The position numbers were made by a program, and so were the translations under genes. The notes beneath the pieces are model-generated. The model was not told the DNA's origin and ran no database searches. It saw only the letters and a list, made by a program, of their open reading frames with translations. A stretch of 64,000 nucleotides of DNA from Paraburkholderia aromaticivorans (GTDB lineage: Bacteria > Pseudomonadota > Gammaproteobacteria > Burkholderiales > Burkholderiaceae), in the NCBI RefSeq assembly GCF_002278075.1, contig NZ_CP022989.1, positions 3,286,001 through 3,350,000 of the forward strand. The letters are read 5' to 3'. Below are positions 17,774 through 26,748 of this stretch, one piece after another (positions within the stretch are counted from its first letter, which is position 1; the number at the start of each line of letters is the position of its first letter).

Positions 17774-20700
17774 ATGACCGAAACCAATTTAATTGCTAGT
17801 TATTTCGGGCCAATATCCGATTCGATATCAGGAATGGTCAGTATCGGCACAACCGCCGCGGGAGGAGGGAAAACCGATTTAGTGCAGGCGGCGGTATCCT
17901 ATGGAGCGGTAATCATTTCCGGGCAATCGGTTATCACCGATAACAATTATCTCGGGAAGCTTAGTACGGTCATCGGCTCAGGCAACGCGGCGTATACGCT
18001 CATTAATAGCTTTCCAACACAGCTGCGGACGATGTCTACGTCCATAGACTATTACAACGAGGCAGTAGCGTCCGGCAACCAGGGAGCGATCAGTTCAGCG
18101 GGTCAAGCGCTAGTGCGCGACGTTGCGACTGTTATTAATACCATGGGAGCGACGATTGCGAGTGTCGCCGATGCGCTGGCTTCAGCAGGCATAGTCAGCT
18201 CGGCAGCCGCAGCTCCTGTGATAAGTCTCGGCCTGTCCGTCTCGGCTGCGGCAGGATTATTCGTACTGACCGCCACCAATGCGGTAGTGGACGCAGTGAA
18301 ATCGGCTGCGGCCGAAATCGGCAGCCTGCTTGACGCTATCAACTCGCAGTCAGGCACGGCCGGCATGGGAGGGGCGGGAGGGTCGGGAGGATCAGGTGGA
18401 TCTGGCGTCGGACATCCGGGAGGCTCTGACGCCTCCCCGCCCGAGTCGGGCGCAGGTGGCGGCGCCCTGGGCAAATACGACGGCCCTCCGTTGGACTCCA
18501 CCAGCCCATTAGTTCTCGATCTGACTGGCTCAGGAATTAACCTGACACCACTCAATACAAGCGCTCCTTACTTCGATCTGAACAACGATGGTTTTGCCCG
18601 TCAGACCGGCTGGATTGGCGCGGGCATGGGACTGCTCTGCTTTGACCCGGACGACCGGGCCATCACAAATATTACCCAACTATTTGGCAACGAAACCACT
18701 GACGGCTTCGACATCCTGCGCAAGCTCGACGCCAATCACGACAACATCATCAATGCGTCCGATCCTGCCTTCGCAAGCCTGCGGGTGTGGATCGATACCA
18801 ACGGGAACGCGACCTCTGATCCAGGCGAACTCTACACACTCGGCCAGCTTGGCATCGCCTCCATCAATCTGAACAACACGGTGGTCAGCGAAAGCATCGC
18901 GGGTAACAGGATCAGTTCCGTCAGCAGCTTTACGTTGACCGACGGCACCACTCACGAAATCGCCGACGCGTGGTTTACCAACAGCACGATGAACACCAGG
19001 CCAGTCACACCCGTCGAGGTGACGGCAACCGCGGCCACGCTCCCACAACTGGCAGGTGCGGGAACATTGCGGGACCTGCGTTCGGCCATGTCGCTCGACC
19101 CGGCCTTGCAGAGTCTGGTGCAGGCCTTCGTTGCACAACCCTCCGGTACATCGACCTCCAGTATCGAGGCAGCGGCACAGGCCATTCTCTTTCAGTGGGC
19201 GGGGGTAACTTCGCTCGCCCCCGCATCGCGGGGTGGCTCGATTGACGCGCGGCACCTTGGTTTCGTGGAACGGTACCTGGGCAAGTCGTTCAACTCAACC
19301 GGCGACGGCGTGAACCCCGGAATCCGGGCATCGAGCTACCTGGAGCAAAGCTGGAACGATCTGTTCGATGCGGCGCTCGCGCGCCTTGTTCTGCAATCGC
19401 CGCTGGCGGCCAGTGTCGCGCCTGAGTTCAGATATGACGCTTCCACTGATACGGTCCAGGCAACTGCGACATTTGCGCCAGCCCTCGGGGCGGCTCTCCA
19501 ACGGCTCGGTACGCTCACTCCTGCGAACCTTGCTTCATGGGACCTGCTATTACGCGTCGCAGACGCAGCCCGATTCGACATGGGCATGTCCACGTCGTTA
19601 TTCGAGAAATACGTTGCCGCTGCGACAAACGACACTATTGCCTCGGTTGCGAATGCCATCGCAGCCGGGCTGCAGATCAGTTTTGACAGTTCCGGGCGCA
19701 TTCAGGAAACGGGCAGCACGATCTACCACGACTTCTACGCAGGCCCGGGAGTCAGCGTGCTGATCGGCAATCGCGCAGGCAACGACCCAAGCGGCACGCT
19801 GCCTGGGCATGACGTCTTCCACTACTCCGCTGGTGATGGTGTCGTGGAAATTCGTGAGAGTGATCCGAACTCCAGCAAGCCTGCCAATACCCTCCAGTTT
19901 GGTCCAGGAATTGATCCATCATCAATCAGGGCAAAGGTGCTTGCCAACGGTGACATGGTATTGACCGACGGCGTGGCAGGTGACCAGATCACATTGAAGG
20001 GTGAATTCCGCGACGCCGGCGCGGGTGTCCAGTTCGTACAATTTGCCGACGGCACGACTTGGACGAAATACCAACTGATCCAGGCTGCTGCGCTCTCTGG
20101 CACAGCGGGCAATGACAAGCTGTACGGGACCAGCAATGCAGAAGTGTTCGACGGCAAGGGCGGCAACGATTTCGTTCAGGGCGGCGGCGGAGGCGACACG
20201 TTCCTGTTTGATGCGGGCTACGGGAAACTCGAAATTTCTGAGGCAGACAACGGCAGCAATCCCTACAACGTACTCGCATTCGGGCCGGGCATCAGTGCCT
20301 CATCCGTCTCCGTGCGCACGAACAGCAACTCAGGCATTGTATTGACCGATGGTATCGCGGGCGACCAGATTACCCTTGACCTGGCCATGCTCCTTTATAA
20401 CAACGGCGTGCAGGCAGTGCGCTTTGCCGACAACACGGTCTGGACACAGCAGCAACTGCTGCGCATGGCAACAACCGGTACGGCGGCAGACGACAAAATC
20501 TACGGAACCAACCATTCAGAAGTGTTCGACGGCAAGGGTGGTAACGACTATATCCAGAGCCAGGGCGGTGGCGACACGTTCATCTTCAACGCGGGCTACG
20601 GGAAGCTGGAAATATCGGAATATGACTCGGGTAAAACACCCAACAACGTGCTGCAATTGGGCGCGGGAATCAGCACGTCATCGGTTTCAGTGCGCACATC

Positions 20701-20995
20701 GGGCAAGAATCTGGTGCTCACGGACGGCATAGCGGGCGACCAGATCACGCTCGACTCTTTCATGTACGGCAGTTCCTACGGCGTGCAGCAAGTGCAGTTT
20801 GCCGACGGCACGACATGGAGCAGGCAGCAGTTGCTCCAGATGACACCCGCGCTCACTGCGACCCGCGCCGATACACAGGTGGACAACCTGATCGCGGGTA
20901 TGGCGTCTTACGGCGTGGAACCCGCGGCCAGTTCGCAGACGCCCTACACGGTCCAGCAGCAGCCCCAGGTCATGCTCTCAGCAAACCTGCACTGA
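17774..20995 (+). CDS. RTX/EF-hand calcium-binding protein, probable T1SS effector
   Basis: A 1073-residue protein without an N-terminal signal peptide. Residues 1-195 are Ala/Ser-rich and helical, with a hydrophobic stretch about 145-172 that could enter membranes. A Gly/Ser linker follows (197-230). Residues 245-400 hold EF-hand-like acidic loops (DLNNDG near 268, DANHDN near 319, DTNGNATSD near 341). Residues 425-640 are helical with no known fold. Three repeated modules of the haemolysin-type calcium-binding related kind follow (about 655-770, 776-898, 902-1022), each ending FADxTxW. The last two open with RTX nonapeptides (GKGGNDF, GGGGGDTF). The C-terminal 50 residues would carry the uncleaved type I signal. 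HlyB, HlyD and TolC homologues follow at once. No HlyC acyltransferase, protease or lipase motif is seen. Confidence 0.8.
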   Translation: MTETNLIASYFGPISDSISGMVSIGTTAAGGGKTDLVQAAVSYGAVIISGQSVITDNNYLGKLSTVIGSGNAAYTLINSFPTQLRTMSTSIDYYNEAVASGNQGAISSAGQALVRDVATVINTMGATIASVADALASAGIVSSAAAAPVISLGLSVSAAAGLFVLTATNAVVDAVKSAAAEIGSLLDAINSQSGTAGMGGAGGSGGSGGSGVGHPGGSDASPPESGAGGGALGKYDGPPLDSTSPLVLDLTGSGINLTPLNTSAPYFDLNNDGFARQTGWIGAGMGLLCFDPDDRAITNITQLFGNETTDGFDILRKLDANHDNIINASDPAFASLRVWIDTNGNATSDPGELYTLGQLGIASINLNNTVVSESIAGNRISSVSSFTLTDGTTHEIADAWFTNSTMNTRPVTPVEVTATAATLPQLAGAGTLRDLRSAMSLDPALQSLVQAFVAQPSGTSTSSIEAAAQAILFQWAGVTSLAPASRGGSIDARHLGFVERYLGKSFNSTGDGVNPGIRASSYLEQSWNDLFDAALARLVLQSPLAASVAPEFRYDASTDTVQATATFAPALGAALQRLGTLTPANLASWDLLLRVADAARFDMGMSTSLFEKYVAAATNDTIASVANAIAAGLQISFDSSGRIQETGSTIYHDFYAGPGVSVLIGNRAGNDPSGTLPGHDVFHYSAGDGVVEIRESDPNSSKPANTLQFGPGIDPSSIRAKVLANGDMVLTDGVAGDQITLKGEFRDAGAGVQFVQFADGTTWTKYQLIQAAALSGTAGNDKLYGTSNAEVFDGKGGNDFVQGGGGGDTFLFDAGYGKLEISEADNGSNPYNVLAFGPGISASSVSVRTNSNSGIVLTDGIAGDQITLDLAMLLYNNGVQAVRFADNTVWTQQQLLRMATTGTAADDKIYGTNHSEVFDGKGGNDYIQSQGGGDTFIFNAGYGKLEISEYDSGKTPNNVLQLGAGISTSSVSVRTSGKNLVLTDGIAGDQITLDSFMYGSSYGVQQVQFADGTTWSRQQLLQMTPALTATRADTQVDNLIAGMASYGVEPAASSQTPYTVQQQPQVMLSANLH
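18367..18387 (+). repeat. G-quadruplex-type run in the RTX gene linker
   Basis: Five runs of three or more G (18367, 18371, 18376, 18380 and 18385) are separated by one or two bases, a canonical quadruplex pattern on the coding strand. It encodes the Gly-rich linker. Confidence 0.6.
20099..20839 (+). repeat. Two tandem RTX-module repeats within the effector gene
   Basis: Bases 20099-20467 and 20477-20839 encode successive copies of a roughly 120-residue module. Both contain near-identical DNA around EVFDGKGGND, GGGDTF, GYGKLEIS and VLTDGIAGDQITLD. A more diverged copy precedes them. Such repeats can recombine and change module number. Confidence 0.75.
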
Positions 20996-21042
20996 CGCTC
21001 CTTTCCCCGCTGCCCACGCATCCGCGGCTTTCTGCCTCGCGG

Positions 21043-23190
21043 ATGCGAATTCACCTGCATCCCTTGAACGCTCCCGAACTCAAACAGCCGGTGCATGATC
21101 CAGCGCTCGCATGTCTCGTCATCATCGCGCGGTTTCATGGCGTGGCCGCTGACGCTGCGCAGTTGAGCCATGCCGCCGCCCGCAACGGTGAACCCTTCGA
21201 CAATGACGCGCTGATACTGGGTGCCCGCTCAATCGGCCTGAAGGCTACCCAGGCGCCCCTACGAATCGACCGTCTCGACCGGACACCTTTACCGGCGCTT
21301 GCCTTCGACAGGGACGGCAGGCACTTCATCATCGCACGATGCGACGGCAAAACTGTCTTCATTCTTGAGGCCGACGCTCCCGCTCCGACAGTGGTGTCGT
21401 TCGACGCGCTCACGGTCCGCACTACCGGGAAAATGTTGCTATTCGCGTCCCGTTCCTCGCTTGCCGGTGAACTTGCGCGCTTCGATTTTTCCTGGTTCAT
21501 TCCAGCGATCATCAAGTACAGACGACTTCTGCTGGAAGTGCTCGCCGTGTCGCTGGTGCTGCAGATTTTCGGGCTCGTTTCGCCACTGATGTTCCAGGTA
21601 GTGATGGACAAGGTTCTCGTGAACCGTGCCTACAACACGCTTGCCGTTGTAGGCGTCGCGCTTTTCGTAAGTTCGACCTTCGAAGTGCTGCTCACGGGCC
21701 TGCGCAATTTCACTTTCTCGCACACGACCAACCGGATCGACGTTGAGTTGGGCGCACGCCTGTTCCGTCATCTGCTGGCGTTGCCCTTGCCGTATTTCGC
21801 GGCCCGACGCGTGGGCGATACGGTGGCCCGCGTGCGTGAACTGGAGACTATCCGCAACTTCCTGACCGGGCAGGCGCTGACCGCTGTCATTGACCTGGTA
21901 TTTTCGTTTGTGTTTCTCGGGGTGATGTGTCTCTACAGCGTACGGCTCACGTTGATCGTCGTGGCGTCGTTGCCGCTCTATGCCTGCGTTTCCGCCGCAC
22001 TGGTGCCTGCCCTGCGCCGCCGTCTGAACGAGAAATTCGCGCGCGGTGCGGACAACCAGTCGTTTCTGGTCGAGACTGTTTCCAGTATCGAAACGGTCAA
22101 GGCAATGGCCGTCGAGCCGCAGTTCATCAGGAGATGGGAAACGCAGCTCGCCGCTTATGTCGCATCGGGGTTCCGGGTGACGGCGCTCGGCAACGTGGGG
22201 CAGCAGCTTATCCAGTTCACCGGCAAGCTGGTCACGCTCGCAACGTTGCTGCTGGGCGCGAAGCTGGTCATCGATGGGCGGCTGACCGTGGGCCAACTGA
22301 TTGCGTTCAACATGATGTCGCAGCATGTCGCCTCGCCCGTCCTGCGTCTCGCACAACTCTGGCAGGATTTCCAGCAGATCGGCATTTCAATGGGTCGCCT
22401 GGGCGACATTCTCAATACGCGCAACGAACTGGCGCAGAGCCGCCAGGCGCTCCCTGCGCTGGTTGGCAATATCCGCTTCGAGAACGTCCGTTTCCGCTAC
22501 CGGCCCGACGGCCCACCCGTTCTCGATGACCTGTCGCTCGACGTGCGCGCCGGCGAGGTGGTCGGCATTGTCGGCCGCTCCGGTTCCGGCAAAAGCACGC
22601 TCACCAAACTGCTGCAACGGCTTTACCTGCCCGAACAGGGCACCGTGCGAATCGACGGCATCGACCTTGCGCTCGCCGAGCCTGCATGGCTGCGCCGACA
22701 GGTTGGCGTGGTGCTTCAGGAAAACGTCCTCTTTAACCGTTCTATCCGCGAGAATATCGCGCTGACCGATCCGGGCGCACCACTTGAACTTGTGATGCGC
22801 GCGGCAACACTGGCCGGCGCGCATGAATTCATCTGCGAGCTACCGCAGGCGTACGACACGCAAGTCGAAGAGCACGGCGGCAACCTGTCGGGCGGCCAGC
22901 GCCAGCGCCTCGCGATTGCGCGGGCGTTGCTCACCAATCCGCGCATTCTGATTTTAGACGAGGCAACCAGTGCGCTCGACTTCGAAACCGAGCGCGTCAT
23001 CCAGAACAATATGCGTGCCATCTGTGCGGGGCGAACCGTCATTATTATCGCTCACCGCCTGAGTGCGGTAAGACACGCGGACCAGATCATCGCAATGGAC
23101 AAGGGGCGGATTGTGGAGCGTGGCGCGCACGACGCTTTGCTCGCGCACGGCGGCTATTACGCCCACCTCCTCTCTCTGCAAAACAGTTGA
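21043..23190 (+). CDS. Type I secretion ABC transporter, HlyB family
   Basis: A 715-residue inner-membrane exporter, aligned in mind with E. coli HlyB over almost its whole length (for example FDFSWFIPAIIKYRR, VVMDKVLV, RIDVELGARLFRHLLALP). An N-terminal C39-like domain (1-130) lacks the catalytic Cys at its usual place, as in HlyB, so it binds rather than cleaves substrate. The membrane domain is about 155-430. The nucleotide-binding domain has Walker A GRSGSGKST near 510, LSGGQRQR near 615 and ILILDEATS. The start at 21043 follows the effector stop by 47 bases and gives the HlyB length; the frame is open further left inside the effector gene. The ribosome site is weak, so coupling is likely. 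Confidence 0.9.
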   Translation: MRIHLHPLNAPELKQPVHDPALACLVIIARFHGVAADAAQLSHAAARNGEPFDNDALILGARSIGLKATQAPLRIDRLDRTPLPALAFDRDGRHFIIARCDGKTVFILEADAPAPTVVSFDALTVRTTGKMLLFASRSSLAGELARFDFSWFIPAIIKYRRLLLEVLAVSLVLQIFGLVSPLMFQVVMDKVLVNRAYNTLAVVGVALFVSSTFEVLLTGLRNFTFSHTTNRIDVELGARLFRHLLALPLPYFAARRVGDTVARVRELETIRNFLTGQALTAVIDLVFSFVFLGVMCLYSVRLTLIVVASLPLYACVSAALVPALRRRLNEKFARGADNQSFLVETVSSIETVKAMAVEPQFIRRWETQLAAYVASGFRVTALGNVGQQLIQFTGKLVTLATLLLGAKLVIDGRLTVGQLIAFNMMSQHVASPVLRLAQLWQDFQQIGISMGRLGDILNTRNELAQSRQALPALVGNIRFENVRFRYRPDGPPVLDDLSLDVRAGEVVGIVGRSGSGKSTLTKLLQRLYLPEQGTVRIDGIDLALAEPAWLRRQVGVVLQENVLFNRSIRENIALTDPGAPLELVMRAATLAGAHEFICELPQAYDTQVEEHGGNLSGGQRQRLAIARALLTNPRILILDEATSALDFETERVIQNNMRAICAGRTVIIIAHRLSAVRHADQIIAMDKGRIVERGAHDALLAHGGYYAHLLSLQNS

Positions 23191-24617
23191 TGATGCGAGT
23201 CCATCTTGAGGCAATCGCCGATCTGATACGTCGATACTCGGCCGTGTGGCGGGCCGGGTGGTCGATCCGCGGCCAGCTGGATGCGCCGGAAAAGCTCGGA
23301 TACGAACTGGCTTTTCAGCCTGCCCACCTCGAACTGGTCGAAACGCCCGTTCATCCTGCGCCTCGTTGGGCAATGCGCATTCTGGTGATCCTCGCCATGT
23401 TGATCCTGCTGATCGGTATCGTTGGCCGACTCGATATCGTCGTGACGGCAAAAGGCAAACTCGTTCCCAACGAGCGCGTCAAGATCATCCAGCCGGCAAT
23501 TACCGGCGTTGTGCGGCAGATTCTGGTTCGTGATGGGCAACGCGTGAATGCGCAACAGGCATTACTGGTTCTCGACGCGACACAGGCAGCGGCTGATGCA
23601 GACAAGGCCCGCTCGTCGCGGATCGATGCAGCCCTCGCGTCCGCCCGCGCCACGGCACTATTCGATGCAGTCAAAACGGGACGTGTCCCGGCGCTGCGTA
23701 CGGTGGATGGTGCATCGTCAGAGCAACAATCTCAGGCACAGCATTTCGCCGAAGGACTGTACAGGGAGTACGCGGACAAACTCATGGCGTCGCAAGCCGA
23801 ACTTCTCAAGCGGGAAGCCGAACTCGCGACGACCCGCCAGGAAGTGGCGAAGTTGCGCGCAACCGCACCGCTGGCACGTCGTGAGGCCAATGACTACCGA
23901 TACCTTGCGCGCGACCAGTACGTCGCGCAACACGACTATCTGGGCAAGGAACAGTCCGCATTGGAACAGGAACACGAACTCGCCGCGCAGCAGAGCCGTG
24001 CACGCGAACTGGCTGCGGCGATAGTCCAACAGCGGGCGGCGATCGGACAGACGACCTCGCAATTCGCGCGTGAACAGCTCGATGTACTCGACAAGGCCCG
24101 GCAGCAGTTTGCGCAGTACAGCGCCGACGAAACCAAGGCCGTGACGCGACAGAGCTTGATGACGCTCTACGCGCCGGTTTCCGGCACCGTCGAGCAGCTT
24201 GCTGCGCACACGCCCGGCGGAGTCGTGACGACGGCACAATCGATCATGGAAATCGTGCCGGACGACGCGGTGGAAGTCGAAGCAAGCATCGAAAACAAGG
24301 ACGTGGGATTCGTGAATGTCGGGCAGGATGCCATCGTCAAGATTGAGGCCTTCCCTTATACCCGCTACGGCTACCTGACCGGTAAGGTCACGTCGGTATC
24401 GAACGACGCAGCGCAGAACCGGGACCGGAAACTGGGCCTGACTTTCACAGCACACATTCGCTTGCCGACCAACCAGATCCAGGTTGATGACAAACCGGTC
24501 AGACTCACGCCTGGCATGGAAATCACGGCAGAAATAAGGACCGGGCACCGCAGTGTGGCGGCGTATTTTCTTGACCCGCTGATGCAGACGGCCGGTAAGA
24601 GTCTGCATGAACGTTAA
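23190..24617 (+). CDS. Type I secretion periplasmic adaptor, HlyD family
   Basis: A 475-residue membrane-fusion protein: cytosolic N-terminus, one transmembrane helix (about 62-79), a lipoyl-like half-motif (KLVPNERVKIIQP), long coiled-coil hairpin rich in Ala, Glu and Gln (about 140-310), the second lipoyl half (LYAPVSGTVEQL), then the beta-barrel and the C-terminal HlyD signature around RLTPGMEITAEIRTG. It bridges the ABC exporter to the outer-membrane channel. The start overlaps the exporter stop by one base (TGATG), indicating translational coupling. Confidence 0.9.
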   Translation: MMRVHLEAIADLIRRYSAVWRAGWSIRGQLDAPEKLGYELAFQPAHLELVETPVHPAPRWAMRILVILAMLILLIGIVGRLDIVVTAKGKLVPNERVKIIQPAITGVVRQILVRDGQRVNAQQALLVLDATQAAADADKARSSRIDAALASARATALFDAVKTGRVPALRTVDGASSEQQSQAQHFAEGLYREYADKLMASQAELLKREAELATTRQEVAKLRATAPLARREANDYRYLARDQYVAQHDYLGKEQSALEQEHELAAQQSRARELAAAIVQQRAAIGQTTSQFAREQLDVLDKARQQFAQYSADETKAVTRQSLMTLYAPVSGTVEQLAAHTPGGVVTTAQSIMEIVPDDAVEVEASIENKDVGFVNVGQDAIVKIEAFPYTRYGYLTGKVTSVSNDAAQNRDRKLGLTFTAHIRLPTNQIQVDDKPVRLTPGMEITAEIRTGHRSVAAYFLDPLMQTAGKSLHER

Positions 24618-26097
24618 ATTCACGAGCGGCGCGAGCCGCCGCTACATTCACGCGCTGCGGGCGTTGATATGGCTATCGGTTCTGGGTGTCGCGCCGGGTA
24701 CCGTGAAGGCCATCGATGTTTTTCGCACCGACACCTTGGTTCCGCGCACACCTGCGAGTACATTCGCAAACGACGCCGCCTATCCCTGCCAGTTCGGCCA
24801 ACTGGAGATGCCGCTCCATCTGGCCGAAGCGGTGAATCGTGCCCTGTGTGAAAACCCGGCAACGCGGGAAGCCTGGGCGAATGTGAAGGTGCAGGCCGCG
24901 GCGGTCGGTGTGGCGAAGTCGGCCTATCTTCCGACCCTGACAGCGAACTTGCAGGACGTGCGCGATCACACGGCGACAAACGTGAGTGGTTATCCCCGCC
25001 TGAGTTCGGCAAATCGCTCGACGGCATATTCCGGCTCGATCTCCGCGAACTGGGTGCTGTACGACTTCGGGGGCAGGAAAGCCGCGCTCGCCAACTCGCA
25101 GGCTCTGCTCGCAGCCGCGCGGGCCAACCAGGACGCAACCTTGCAGACGGTCTTCGCCACTGTCGCGACAGACTACTACGCAGCACAGGCGGCAGCCGGC
25201 AAGCTGGCCCTGGCAGAAGACGCGGAAAGTATCGCCTATGACAGCTTTACTGCCGCGTCGGCACGCGTGGCCCACGGCGTCGCGGCGATTTCCGACCAGT
25301 TGCAAGCCCAGACTTCCTACGCACAGGCAACGTTTAACCGTGCAAAAGCCGAAGGCGATTTGCAGACCGCGTTGGGCACGCTTGCCTCAGACATGTTTCT
25401 GGCGCCGGATCAGCCTGTCACCATGCCGGCGGCCGACGATGGCGTGGTGCCGGACCAGGACGCCACGGCATCGATCTCCAGCCTGATTGAAGAAGCTCAA
25501 AGCATCCACCCTGCTATTGCGGCCGCCAGAGCGAAGCTCGACGCGGCGATTGCCGATGAACAACGGACGCGCGCCGAAGGGCTGCCGAATCTGAGTCTGA
25601 TTGCGAAATACAGCCAGAATAACCAGCCCGCCAGTCTGGGGCTCGGACAGCCTGAATTCGCCGCAACCGGGCGCGACGGGTATATCGGCGTGCAGTTGCA
25701 GATTCCATTGTTCGAAGGGTTGAGCCGCACGTACAAAGTACGTGCGGCTCAAGCCCAGGCGGAAGTGCAGGCGGATTCGCTCGACGAAGCACGACGGCAG
25801 ATCGCGCTCGACGTGTGGAAGAGCTATCAGGCGTTGCAGACGAACATAAAGAGCGTGAGCAACACCGCTACCTTAAAACAGATTGCACAGCGTTCTTTTG
25901 AAGTTGCAAAGCGCCGCTATGCGGTGGGCGTGGGGAGCATTCTGGAATTGCTGAACGCACAGAAGGCGCTTTCCGAGGCCAGACAGCAACGCATCCAGGC
26001 GCTGACCGACTGGCGCGTGGCACGGCTCCGACTGGCCGCGAAGATTGGGCGTCTGAATGCCGGCGATTTGCCCACGGAACACAGTCCGACGCACTAG
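24607..26097 (+). CDS. TolC-family outer-membrane channel of the T1SS
   Basis: A 496-residue outer-membrane efflux protein with a signal peptide (about 1-35) and two repeated OEP halves (about 75-265 and 290-480) containing long amphipathic helices, for example ANWVLYDFGGRKAAL and QIPLFEGLSRTYKVRAAQAQ, the duplicated TolC core. It overlaps the adaptor gene by 11 bases, which places it in the same transcript and completes the secretion machine. A dedicated TolC in the operon is typical of CyaE-like systems. A 15-bp perfect inverted repeat lies within it. Confidence 0.9.
   Translation: MNVKFTSGASRRYIHALRALIWLSVLGVAPGTVKAIDVFRTDTLVPRTPASTFANDAAYPCQFGQLEMPLHLAEAVNRALCENPATREAWANVKVQAAAVGVAKSAYLPTLTANLQDVRDHTATNVSGYPRLSSANRSTAYSGSISANWVLYDFGGRKAALANSQALLAAARANQDATLQTVFATVATDYYAAQAAAGKLALAEDAESIAYDSFTAASARVAHGVAAISDQLQAQTSYAQATFNRAKAEGDLQTALGTLASDMFLAPDQPVTMPAADDGVVPDQDATASISSLIEEAQSIHPAIAAARAKLDAAIADEQRTRAEGLPNLSLIAKYSQNNQPASLGLGQPEFAATGRDGYIGVQLQIPLFEGLSRTYKVRAAQAQAEVQADSLDEARRQIALDVWKSYQALQTNIKSVSNTATLKQIAQRSFEVAKRRYAVGVGSILELLNAQKALSEARQQRIQALTDWRVARLRLAAKIGRLNAGDLPTEHSPTH
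25720..25752. repeat. Perfect 15-bp inverted repeat inside the tolC-like gene
   Basis: TTGAGCCGCACGTAC (25720-25734), loop AAA, then its exact complement to 25752. It encodes the SRTYKVRAAQ segment. The hairpin is far stronger than expected for coding DNA. Confidence 0.8.
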
Positions 26098-26198
26098 TCA
26101 GGTCTGCCGCGGCTGCATGGTTGCTTGGCTGTACGCCGGCCGATTCGCTCACCCGAGCATCCCACAAAAGCCCGATGCGAGCGTCTGAAGATTTCGCC

Positions 26199-26687
26199 CT
26201 ACTTCTCCTCCCCCTCGCGACTCTTGAACAGCCGCGCGCTCGACAGAATAGCAAGCGCGATCGCCACGCTGAGAATCGCCGTAGCTTCACGCCCCAACCC
26301 CGCCGCCACGCCGACGCCCGCGCTCAACCACAAGCTCGCCGCCGTAGTCAGACCGCGCACCTCGCGCTCCGCACTGAGCTTGATGATCGCGCCCGCGCCG
26401 AGAAAACCGACTCCGGACACGAGGCCTTGCAGCACCCGGCTCATATTGTCCTGCGAGAAACCCGCCTGCAGCGGCACGACCACGAACAAGGCCGCACCGA
26501 CCGACACCATCATGTGCGTGCGCATGCCGGCGTCGCGCCGCGACAGCTCGCGCTCGAAACCGAGTATGCCGCCAAGTATCAACGCGAGCCCGAGGCGCAT
26601 CAGCACCTCGGTGACGTCGGCCACGCTGCCGAGATCGGAAAATTCCGCCCGGGCGGTTGTCCACACCACGTGCCACCAGTCATTCAT
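26199..26687 (-). CDS. MgtC/SapB-family membrane protein
   Basis: A 162-residue inner-membrane protein with about four helices and the MgtC hallmarks LGGILGFERE, RTHMMVSVGAALFV, GVGFLGAGAIIK and GLTTAASLWLSAGVG. Family members modulate F-ATPase or aid growth at low Mg. The usual soluble C-terminal extension of MgtC is missing, so it is the short SapB-like form. The start at 26687 has AGGTAA nine bases upstream. It converges on the TolC gene and so marks the right edge of the accessory island. Confidence 0.85.
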   Translation of the reverse strand: MNDWWHVVWTTARAEFSDLGSVADVTEVLMRLGLALILGGILGFERELSRRDAGMRTHMMVSVGAALFVVVPLQAGFSQDNMSRVLQGLVSGVGFLGAGAIIKLSAEREVRGLTTAASLWLSAGVGVAAGLGREATAILSVAIALAILSSARLFKSREGEEK

Positions 26688-26748
26688 TACATTTACCTGA
26701 CGCCTCGGAAAACGCCAAGCATACGACAATACTGCCGCACTGCGTGTG

